A stretch of 27,379 nucleotides of DNA from JAAUQA01 sp036351435 (lineage in GTDB: Bacteria; Pseudomonadota; Gammaproteobacteria; Competibacterales; Competibacteraceae): contig JAZBPA010000137.1 of NCBI GenBank assembly GCA_036351435.1, positions 1-27,379 on the forward strand, in the 5' to 3' direction. The notes under the pieces were generated by a model. It was not told the origin of the DNA. It saw only the letters and a program-made list of their open reading frames with translations, and ran no database searches. Each line of letters starts with the position of its first letter. Within the stretch, counting starts at the first letter, position 1. A program made the position numbers and the translations under genes. This document shows, piece by piece, positions 7,815 to 14,111 of this stretch.

Positions 7815-8651
7815 ATGACTGTTCTGAATTGTGGCGGTCGCGCTCTGCAGCTAAACCGCCCGGTCGTTATGGGGGTGCTAAATGTCACCCCCGATTCTTT
7901 TTCGGATGGCGGACACTACACCACCAGGGATAAAGCCTGCCAACGCGCTGCTGAGATGGTCGCAGAAGGCGCGGCATTAATCGATATAGGCGCTGAATCG
8001 ACCCGCCCCGGCGCACAGCCGGTTTCTGCTCAGCAAGAACTGGAACGGATCGTACCGATTCTGGAAATACTGGTGAAGGAGTTACCGGTGCCCATCTCTA
8101 TAGACACCAGCAAACCTCAGGTCATGCGGGAAGTGCTGTGCCGAGGCGCGGGCATGATCAATGATGTCCGGGCGCTGCAGGCGGAAGGTGCACTGGAGGT
8201 GCTCGCATCCAGTGCAGTACCGGTGTGCCTGATGCATATGCAAGGTGAACCCGGTCACATGCAGGATTCCCCGGACTATATCGATGTGCTGGGCGATATT
8301 CGGCAGTTTTTGGCATCTCGCCTCCTGGCTTGCGAAGCAGCTGGCATTCAGCGGGACCGCATCGTGATTGACCCTGGTTTCGGCTTCGGCAAAACTCTGG
8401 CGCACAACCTCACCTTACTCAAAAGACTCAGCGAATTTCATCGCTTGGGAGTGCCGGTGTTAGTGGGACTATCCCGCAAATCGATGTTTGGACAATTGCT
8501 AGATGTACCCGTCAATGAACGGCTTTATGGCGGACTCGCTGCCGCTGCCATTGCTGCTTGGCAGGGCGCCAAAATCATCCGTACCCACGATGTGAAAGCC
8601 ACCGTCGAGGCTTTGCACGTTTGTCATGCTGTCATGGACGCCACCGATTAG
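7815..8651 (+). CDS. folP: dihydropteroate synthase
   Basis: Condenses p-aminobenzoate with 6-hydroxymethyl-7,8-dihydropterin diphosphate in folate synthesis; the target of sulfonamides. The 278-residue TIM barrel shows all family blocks: MGVLNVTPDSFSDGG near residue 20, DIGAESTRPGA, ISIDTSKPQVM, MINDVRAL, LMHMQGEPGHMQ, IDPGFGFGKTLAHN, VGLSRKSMFG and the terminal IRTHDV that contacts the diphosphate. The ATG sits 3 nt after the ftsH stop with no SD of its own, so translational coupling to ftsH is likely. The ftsH-folP-glmM order is conserved in E. coli and many relatives. No resistance-type insertion is visible in the conserved loops. Confidence 0.97.
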   Translation: MTVLNCGGRALQLNRPVVMGVLNVTPDSFSDGGHYTTRDKACQRAAEMVAEGAALIDIGAESTRPGAQPVSAQQELERIVPILEILVKELPVPISIDTSKPQVMREVLCRGAGMINDVRALQAEGALEVLASSAVPVCLMHMQGEPGHMQDSPDYIDVLGDIRQFLASRLLACEAAGIQRDRIVIDPGFGFGKTLAHNLTLLKRLSEFHRLGVPVLVGLSRKSMFGQLLDVPVNERLYGGLAAAAIAAWQGAKIIRTHDVKATVEALHVCHAVMDATD

Positions 8652-8665
8652 TTCATAGGATTGCT

Positions 8666-8683
8666 TAGCAGTTGTTTCTGCTA
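8666..8683 (+). promoter_or_regulatory. short inverted repeat between folP and glmM
   Basis: TAGCAG (8666-8671) and CTGCTA (8678-8683) form a perfect 6-bp repeat with a 6-nt loop TTGTTT. No T-run follows. It is a weak RNA hairpin at best and could slightly reduce read-through into glmM. Confidence 0.2.
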
Positions 8684-8720
8684 CCATTGCCGATAAATGA
8701 ACTGATTCAGGAGAGAAGTC

Positions 8721-10061
8721 ATGGGCAAACAATATTTCGGTACGGACGGCATTCGCGGATCGGTGGGAAGCTTCCCGATCACCGCAGAATTCATGCTTAA
8801 ACTGGGTTGGGCCGCTGGCAAAGTCCTGAATGCCGAAGGCTGCAACAAGGTGTTGATCGGCAAGGATACCCGCATATCCGGTTATATGTTCGAATCGGCG
8901 CTGGAAGCAGGGTTGTCAGCGGCCGGAGTGAATATCGCCTTGTTAGGACCGATGCCCACTCCTGCTATCGCCTATTTAACCCGCACCTTAAACGCCTGCG
9001 CTGGAATCGTCATCAGCGCTTCCCACAATCCTTACTATGACAATGGCATCAAATTTTTTTCACGGGACGGCATGAAGCTACCTGATGAGTTGGAATATAA
9101 AATCGAAGCCACCCTGAATACCACGTTGGAAACCGTTGGAGCTGCTGAATTGGGTAAAGCCGAACGGGTGATGGACGCCGCCGGTCGTTATATCGAATTC
9201 TGCAAAGGAACGGTCAGCCGAGGAATGGATTTTTCTGGACTCAAACTTGTTGTTGACTGCGCTAATGGAGCCACCTATCAGGTAGCCCCCAGCGTGTTCG
9301 CCGAACTCGGTGCCAAAGTGATTCCGATCGGCGTATCCCCCAACGGCCTAAACATCAACTTAGACTGCGGCTCTACCCATCCACAGGCGCTCCAGGAAGC
9401 GGTTCTGGCTCATCAAGCCGATCTGGGTATTGCCTTCGACGGCGACGGGGATCGCGTTATTTTAGTCGATCAGCGCGGTGAGGTGGTAGACGGTGACGAA
9501 CTACTGTTTATCATTGCACAAGATCGTTTACGACGGGGAAAATCCTCAGGCGACGTGGTCGGTACATTAATGACCAACCTAGGCCTTGAAATAGCGCTCG
9601 CGGAAGTTGGGCTTACTCTTTACCGCGCTCAGGTAGGGGATCGTTACGTGATGGAACGTTTGTTAGCAGAACAGCTGGTTCTCGGTGGCGAAAGTTCCGG
9701 CCACATTATCTGTTTGGACAAAACCACAACCGGTGACGGCATTGTCTCTGCTTTACAAGTCCTTGCCGCTATAGTCAGATCGGGAACCGCTTTACACGAC
9801 CTCAAGGTGGGTATGCAAAAGTATCCGCAACTAATGATCAACGTACCCTTAACCGAAAAAATCGATTTACAGCATTGTCTATCCGTTCAAGACGCGGTGC
9901 GGGCGGCTGAATCCCAGTTGGGTGATAAGGGCCGGGTTCTGCTGCGTCCGTCCGGTACCGAACCGGTTGTCCGAGTAATGGTTGAGGGCCGGGATGCTAG
10001 CGAGGTCGGGCATCTTGCGCAAGACATTGCTGCCGCTGTGGGACAGGCTGTAGCCAATTAA
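8721..10061 (+). CDS. glmM: phosphoglucosamine mutase
   Basis: Interconverts glucosamine-6-phosphate and glucosamine-1-phosphate on the way to UDP-GlcNAc for peptidoglycan and lipopolysaccharide. It has 446 residues (E. coli 445), four domains of the alpha-D-phosphohexomutase fold. Visible: the start GKQYFGTDGIRG; the catalytic phosphoserine S101 in ISASHNPYYDNG; the magnesium loop DGDGDR with D240, D242 and D244; the sugar-binding GGESSGH; and the phosphate-binding RPSGTEPVVRVMVEG near the C-terminus. The SD GGAGAG lies 6 nt before the ATG. The 69-bp gap after folP is larger than elsewhere in the run and contains a small hairpin, so some independent expression is possible. Confidence 0.98.
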   Translation: MGKQYFGTDGIRGSVGSFPITAEFMLKLGWAAGKVLNAEGCNKVLIGKDTRISGYMFESALEAGLSAAGVNIALLGPMPTPAIAYLTRTLNACAGIVISASHNPYYDNGIKFFSRDGMKLPDELEYKIEATLNTTLETVGAAELGKAERVMDAAGRYIEFCKGTVSRGMDFSGLKLVVDCANGATYQVAPSVFAELGAKVIPIGVSPNGLNINLDCGSTHPQALQEAVLAHQADLGIAFDGDGDRVILVDQRGEVVDGDELLFIIAQDRLRRGKSSGDVVGTLMTNLGLEIALAEVGLTLYRAQVGDRYVMERLLAEQLVLGGESSGHIICLDKTTTGDGIVSALQVLAAIVRSGTALHDLKVGMQKYPQLMINVPLTEKIDLQHCLSVQDAVRAAESQLGDKGRVLLRPSGTEPVVRVMVEGRDASEVGHLAQDIAAAVGQAVAN

Positions 10062-10082
10062 ACCGTTGAGACTTAGATTGAT

Positions 10083-10116
10083 TTATCCGAACTGACTCAG
10101 TAAGCTGTTCGGATAA
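10083..10116. repeat. perfect 10-bp inverted repeat between glmM and tpiA
   Basis: TTATCCGAAC (10083-10092) is exactly repeated in reverse complement as GTTCGGATAA (10107-10116), with a 14-nt loop. It falls in the 82-bp gap between the two genes and ends 13 nt before the tpiA SD. The stem is only moderately GC-rich and the following bases are TTAAATTG, not a T-run, so a classical terminator is doubtful. It may be an operator, an RNA processing site or an attenuating hairpin. Confidence 0.45.
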
Positions 10117-10143
10117 TTAAATTGCATTTGAGGGTTCAAACAC

Positions 10144-10896
10144 ATGCGTCGTCCATTAGTAGCCGGAAATTGGAAGATGAACGGCTCTTTGCAGAGCATT
10201 CAAACGCTGCTCGCCAGCATTAAAGCAGGCACTGCTGATGTCGGAAATGTAGGAATCGCTGTTTTTCCGCCGTTTCCCTATCTTGGCACAGTGGCCCAGC
10301 AACTCGCTGGAACGGCTATCGCCTGGGGCGCGCAAAATGTTTCTGAGCAAGCTGCTGGGGCTTTCACCGGTGAAGTGGCCACCTCAATGCTGTTAGATTT
10401 CCAGTGCACCTATACGCTGGTTGGACACTCAGAACGGCGCAGTATTTATGGCGAATCCAGCGCGTTAGTGGCCAGCAAGTTTGCCGCCGCTCGTAAAGCC
10501 GGTTTGAAACCGATTCTCTGCGTTGGGGAAACCTTGGACGAACGGGAAAAAGAGATTACCGAAGCAGTAGTCTCCGAACAATTGGATGCGGTTTTAGAAC
10601 TCGAAGGCATTCAGGCGCTCAGTGACGCCGTGATTGCTTATGAACCGGTTTGGGCGATTGGCACTGGTAGAACCGCCACCCCTCAGCAGGCTCAAGACGT
10701 GCACGCCTTTATCCGCACCAAGCTGGCGCAGTTGGATGCCGACATCGCCGCCGGAGTGCTCATTCTGTATGGCGGCAGTGTCAAAGGCTCTAACGCTGCG
10801 GAATTGTTTTCGATGGCTGATATTGATGGTGGGCTAGTCGGCGGAGCCGCTCTCGATGGGCAAGATTTTGTGACTATCGTCAAGGCAGCGCAATAA
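10144..10896 (+). CDS. tpiA: triosephosphate isomerase
   Basis: Interconverts dihydroxyacetone phosphate and glyceraldehyde-3-phosphate in glycolysis and gluconeogenesis. The 250-residue TIM barrel is complete. The N-terminal AGNWKMNG carries the catalytic lysine, H95 lies in VGHSERR, and the general base E167 lies in YEPVWAIGTG, the start of loop 6. The phosphate-gripping ILYGGSVKGSN follows. The SD GAGGG (10130-10134) lies 9 nt before the ATG. Placement between glmM and secG is typical of Pseudomonas-like gammaproteobacteria; E. coli has tpiA elsewhere. Confidence 0.98.
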   Translation: MRRPLVAGNWKMNGSLQSIQTLLASIKAGTADVGNVGIAVFPPFPYLGTVAQQLAGTAIAWGAQNVSEQAAGAFTGEVATSMLLDFQCTYTLVGHSERRSIYGESSALVASKFAAARKAGLKPILCVGETLDEREKEITEAVVSEQLDAVLELEGIQALSDAVIAYEPVWAIGTGRTATPQQAQDVHAFIRTKLAQLDADIAAGVLILYGGSVKGSNAAELFSMADIDGGLVGGAALDGQDFVTIVKAAQ

Positions 10897-10914
10897 GAGA
10901 TTACGCAGGGATTT

Positions 10915-11256
10915 ATGTACACGATTCTTATACTTGCTCATGTGATTATTGCGATTGCCCTGATTGCGTTGGTATTGTTGCAACAGGGCAAAGGCTCTGA
11001 GGCAGGCGCAGCATTTGGTAGTGGTGCTTCCGCCACGGTGTTCGGTTCGCAGGGCTCGGCGTCTTTTTTGAGTCGCGTCACTGCGGGGTTAGCCACGAGT
11101 TTTTTCGTAACCAGCTTAGTGTTAGCTTATTTTGCAACCCAGACGTCCGCACCGACTAGCGTTGTGGATCGCGTGCAAAGCGCACCTGTAGAAGAGATCG
11201 CTCCGCTAGAAGAGCAGCCAGCAGTACCGCAAATTCCCCAAGCTCCGAAGCCTTGA
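10915..11256 (+). CDS. secG: protein-export membrane protein SecG
   Basis: Accessory subunit of the SecYEG translocon in the inner membrane. It is 113 residues with two transmembrane helices (about 3-20 and 55-75). Between them is the cytoplasmic family signature LLQQGKGSEAGAAFGSGASATVFGS, rich in Gly and Ser. The C-terminal tail is Pro- and Glu-rich (EEIAPLEEQP... PQIPQAPKP) and is the variable part. The SD AGGG (10907-10910) lies 4 nt before the ATG, 18 bp after tpiA. The tRNA-Leu(GAG) gene follows 14 bp after the stop and is probably on the same transcript, as secG-leuU is in E. coli. Confidence 0.95.
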   Translation: MYTILILAHVIIAIALIALVLLQQGKGSEAGAAFGSGASATVFGSQGSASFLSRVTAGLATSFFVTSLVLAYFATQTSAPTSVVDRVQSAPVEEIAPLEEQPAVPQIPQAPKP

Positions 11257-11270
11257 TCCAGAAAAGATTT

Positions 11271-11355
11271 GCCGATGTGGTGGAATTGGTAGACACGCTA
11301 TCTTGAGGGGGTAGTGGCGCAAGCCGTGCCGGTTCGAGTCCGGCCATCGGTACCA
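11271..11355 (+). tRNA. tRNA-Leu, anticodon GAG
   Basis: An 85-nt class II tRNA with encoded CCA (11353-11355). The acceptor stem GCCGATG/CATCGGT pairs over seven positions with G1-U72, as in E. coli leuU. The anticodon stem CTATC/GGTAG holds the loop TTGAGGG, with anticodon GAG at 11305-11307 (reads CUC and CUU). A short variable-arm helix GGC-GCAA-GCC and the T arm GCCGG-TTCGAGT-CCGGC complete it; the discriminator is A. It lies 14 bp after secG. I see no second copy of its 3' end downstream that would suggest an integrated element. Confidence 0.96.
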
Positions 11356-11522
11356 AACAATCATCTGACTTTTTCCCAGAGCCCGCCTAGCAGCAGACCC
11401 TGGAATATTGGCCAAAGGATTGGCAAGCAAAAAATCATTAGTCTATCTAGGTGGTCCTACTTCACACCAAGCCAGGGTCAATCCGACCGCCAACCGCGTT
11501 GAACTGATGATACAAATGAATG

Positions 11523-11553
11523 GCCCACTGCACCTACCGGTCGGTGTGTGGGT
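11523..11553 (+). promoter_or_regulatory. stable hairpin in the post-tRNA gap
   Basis: CCCAC (11524-11528) pairs with GTGGG (11548-11552), and GCACC (11530-11534) pairs with GGTGT (11543-11547), including one G-U pair. There is one bulged T and an 8-nt loop, and a further G-U pair at 11523/11553 extends it. No T-run follows, so it is not an ordinary terminator. It may be part of a small RNA or a remnant structure. Confidence 0.35.
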
Positions 11554-11723
11554 ACCTATCACATCATTGGCATTGAACTCATCGCTGTTGGACCATCCAA
11601 TATTCTTACGTAACTTAAACGTTGCGTCTGTGCTTCATTAGCCTGCCAGGATTCCGCTAAAAATGGGCGGGCAATACTACCGGGCCGATGAGTGTTTAAT
11701 ATTCGATGGTATGGCGGGCCACA

Positions 11724-11751
11724 TTGTTGTTAAAGTGGACTCGAATACAAT
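11724..11751 (+). promoter_or_regulatory. candidate sigma-70 promoter before the CYTH-CHAD gene
   Basis: TTGTTG (11724-11729) and TACAAT (11746-11751) are separated by 16 bp. The -10 box matches five of six consensus bases; the -35 box matches three. The gene starts 33 bp after the -10 box, a plausible leader length. Confidence 0.33.
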
Positions 11752-11784
11752 AACGAAAACAACCACCTTGCGGTTGAGATAATA

Positions 11785-13278
11785 ATGACCACCGAACTGC
11801 GCCTCTTGCTGAATCCGGCGGATGCAGAACGCCTTATGAAACTCCCTCTCCTAGCTGATGCTTCCGCTGATCATGAATACCGGGTCAGCTGCTACTACGA
11901 CACCGCTGACGGCTATTTACGACAGAATGGCTATCAGTTGAGCACCCATTGGACTCGCGGGCGATGGGCGCAACTCCTGCAAAACTCCAGAGAAGCTGAA
12001 GAGGAATCGGTGACGCATGACATCGACAGTGATGAGATCAACTACGCTCACTTACCGGTTAACGGTAAATCCGGCAGGCGATTTGCGAATCTCGTGGCGA
12101 AACAGGATTTGGAGCGGCTGTCCCGAGTGGAACTGCAGCGTACCTTGTGGACTGTGCAACTGACTTCAGAAACTCAGGTGGCGATCACCTTGGACCACGG
12201 TGAAATTAACGCGCTCAATCAGCGAATGCCGATTTGTGAGCTGAAGTTGGCGTTGATCACCGGCACTCTTCAGGATGTGTACGCCTGGGTATTAAAGCAC
12301 ACAGAGGATTATTCCTTATCCTGGGCCTTAGGTGAATTAACCCCTGGCGATTATCCGCTGTTAGCGGCCGAACCGGTAACCCATCATAAAGCCCGTCCGC
12401 TGGCGTTGGCCAAGGCCTGTAACAGCGAAGAAGCCTTTGTGGCCATTATTCAGGCATGTTTAGCTCATGCGCAGCTCAATCTGGATGCGGTTAAGGCCGG
12501 CCAAGATGAGGGGGTCCACCAGATGCGGGTCGCGTTTCGTCGGTTACGGTCCTGCTTGAAAACCTTCCGCCCACTGATACCGAAAGAGACCAGCTTGAGC
12601 TTGGTAAAGGAACTGCAGTGGCTTAATGAAGCCTTAGGTCCAGCAAGAGACTGGGATGTTTTTCTGCATGATACCCTGCTGCCAATACTGGAGCGTTTTC
12701 CGAACAAGCGGAGTTTGTCACTCTTAACGCGCAGGGTAGAAACCATTCGTTCCAAGTGTTACCGCACACTAAAACAAAGTCTGGCGGATCCGCGCTACCA
12801 GCGTTTGATTTTAAGGTTACACGGTTGGCTAGACTGTCGCGAGTGGCGAGAGGATCTATCCCCGGAACTAGCTCAACCAGCCGTGGAATTCGCTACAGCA
12901 CAGCTAAAACGGAACCATCGCCGAGTGGTTAATCGCGGTCGACGGTTCGCCGAACTATCTATTGAAGAGCGGCATCAGTTACGCATTCGTATCAAGGAAC
13001 TGCGTTATACGACGGAGTTTTTTGCCAGCTTATTCTCTGGTTCATCAACATTAGATTACGCCAAATCCGCTGCCAAGTTACAGGACTGTTTAGGTGCGCT
13101 CAACGACTTGAGCGTAGCCGAGCACCTGCTCAATTCATTAAACATCCGCTCTGCATCGACTGCTCGATCCTTAATTGAAGGGTGGTATGCCTGTCAGGCG
13201 GCGTCACAGGAGCAAGACTTTGCTGCTTCTTGGGAAGCGTTCTTGGCCTGCGATCGTCCCTGGAAAAAACGCTCTTGA
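11785..13278 (+). CDS. CYTH and CHAD domain-containing protein
   Basis: A 497-residue two-domain protein. The N-terminal ~200 residues look like a CYTH (triphosphate tunnel metalloenzyme) domain; family members bind or hydrolyse inorganic triphosphate. The C-terminal ~270 residues form a CHAD domain, a helical bundle known to bind polyphosphate. The two CHAD repeats are visible: VHQMRVAFRRLR with H245, then LGPARDWDVF; and HQLRIRIKELRY with H397, then LGALNDLSVAEHLL. The CYTH signature ExExK at the very N-terminus is degenerate (TELR in place of ExExK: first Glu replaced by Thr, Lys by Arg), so triphosphatase activity is uncertain. The gene stands alone after the tRNA gap, and its end is 15 bp from the convergent response regulator. 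A polyphosphate-related role is inferred from the family. Confidence 0.87.
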   Translation: MTTELRLLLNPADAERLMKLPLLADASADHEYRVSCYYDTADGYLRQNGYQLSTHWTRGRWAQLLQNSREAEEESVTHDIDSDEINYAHLPVNGKSGRRFANLVAKQDLERLSRVELQRTLWTVQLTSETQVAITLDHGEINALNQRMPICELKLALITGTLQDVYAWVLKHTEDYSLSWALGELTPGDYPLLAAEPVTHHKARPLALAKACNSEEAFVAIIQACLAHAQLNLDAVKAGQDEGVHQMRVAFRRLRSCLKTFRPLIPKETSLSLVKELQWLNEALGPARDWDVFLHDTLLPILERFPNKRSLSLLTRRVETIRSKCYRTLKQSLADPRYQRLILRLHGWLDCREWREDLSPELAQPAVEFATAQLKRNHRRVVNRGRRFAELSIEERHQLRIRIKELRYTTEFFASLFSGSSTLDYAKSAAKLQDCLGALNDLSVAEHLLNSLNIRSASTARSLIEGWYACQAASQEQDFAASWEAFLACDRPWKKRS

Positions 13279-13281
13279 GCG
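13264..13281 (-). terminator. possible intrinsic terminator of the two-component operon
   Basis: Read on the minus strand, CGCTC-AA-GAGCG (13281 down to 13270) is followed directly by six T (13269-13264). The stem is short (4-5 bp, with a tight loop) but GC-rich. A second small inverted repeat, GGAATG/CATTCC (13281-13300), lies just before it. It overlaps the last codons of the convergent CYTH-CHAD gene. Confidence 0.4.
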
Positions 13282-13293
13282 GAATGGGTTTCT

Positions 13294-14034
13294 TCATTCC
13301 TCCTGCGGCAGGAAGATATACCCCGCACCCCGAACGGTCTTAATCACCTGAGGTTTGGCGGGGTCCAGTTCAATTTTTCGACGGATTCGCGTGATGCGAA
13401 TATCAATGCTGCGATCGAAAGGTTCCCAGTCGCGATTGTGCGCCATGTCCAACAACTGATCGCGGGACAATACCCGGTTGGGGTTCTCGGCAAACGCCTT
13501 GAGCAAATCGAATTCCATGCTGGTCATAGGAACCTCTGACCCGTCTTCCTCCATAAACAATAGATGAGCGTTCATATCCAGCAGACAACGCCCAAATCGA
13601 ATGGTGTGTGGATTGCCCTGAAACGGTGATTCAGTGGTAACAGACGCGCCGGATTCACCGGTAGCGCCGATCCTCCTTAACACACTTTTGATGCGGGCCA
13701 ACAATTCGCGTGGGTCGAATGGTTTAGCTACGTAATCATCGGCGCCCATTTCCAACCCGACAATCCGATCAATGACCTCGCCAGAAGCAGTCAACATCAT
13801 GATACCGACCTCATAATGTTCGCGCAGATAGCGGGCCAAACTGAGGCCATCCTCACCTGGCATCTTGACATCAAGCAACACCAGATCGAACGTGTGTTCA
13901 GCTAACAGTTGCCGCATGGCGGTTCCACCGTCAGCAGTCATCACGTCGAATCCCTGGTCGCTTAGGTACTCTTCAACCATTTCTCGCAATTCGAGTTCGT
14001 CGTCAACGACCAAAATACGTTGCGCAGCAGTCAT
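13294..14034 (-). CDS. OmpR-family response regulator transcription factor
   Basis: A 246-residue DNA-binding regulator that should receive phosphate from the neighbouring sensor kinase. The receiver domain (about 5-118) has the acidic pair D11-D12, phosphoacceptor D55 in LVLLDVKMPGEDG, then MMLTASG and the conserved lysine in YVAKPFDP. The C-terminal winged helix ends in DRSIDIRITRIRRKIE and VIKTVRGAGYIF, typical of OmpR/PhoB regulators. The frame is open to an ATG at 14103, but the ATG at 14034 gives MTAAQRILVVDDE and has a strong SD (GAGGAG, about 7 nt upstream), so I use it. It lies 77 bp downstream of the kinase gene on the same strand. Its target genes cannot be read from the window. 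Confidence 0.93.
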   Translation of the reverse strand: MTAAQRILVVDDELELREMVEEYLSDQGFDVMTADGGTAMRQLLAEHTFDLVLLDVKMPGEDGLSLARYLREHYEVGIMMLTASGEVIDRIVGLEMGADDYVAKPFDPRELLARIKSVLRRIGATGESGASVTTESPFQGNPHTIRFGRCLLDMNAHLLFMEEDGSEVPMTSMEFDLLKAFAENPNRVLSRDQLLDMAHNRDWEPFDRSIDIRITRIRRKIELDPAKPQVIKTVRGAGYIFLPQEE

Positions 14035-14111
14035 AGCGTGTTCTCCTCGGCCAACTTTCACTGCTGATTGATTTGCAATAACTATAGAAGGTTCTGCGTT
14101 CATTGTTTAAA

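Larger units (their letters stand above)
11356..11784. other. 429-bp stretch without a recognisable gene
   Basis: In related genomes tRNA-Leu(GAG) is usually followed by tRNA-Met and rimP-nusA-infB; here none is present. The longest plus-strand frame, 11408-11641, needs a TTG start, lacks an SD and matches nothing I know. The stretch contains a hairpin at 11523-11553 and a possible promoter at its right end, and otherwise looks like non-coding or decayed sequence. No tRNA-end repeat, integrase remnant or transposase fragment is evident. Confidence 0.6.

Noticed and set aside
11408..11641. 77-codon frame after tRNA-Leu
   Set aside because: TTG start, no SD and no recognisable features; more likely chance in non-coding sequence.
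11271..11784. Integration site of a mobile element at the tRNA-Leu 3' end
   Set aside because: No repeated tRNA-end sequence, integrase or phage gene is visible in the window.
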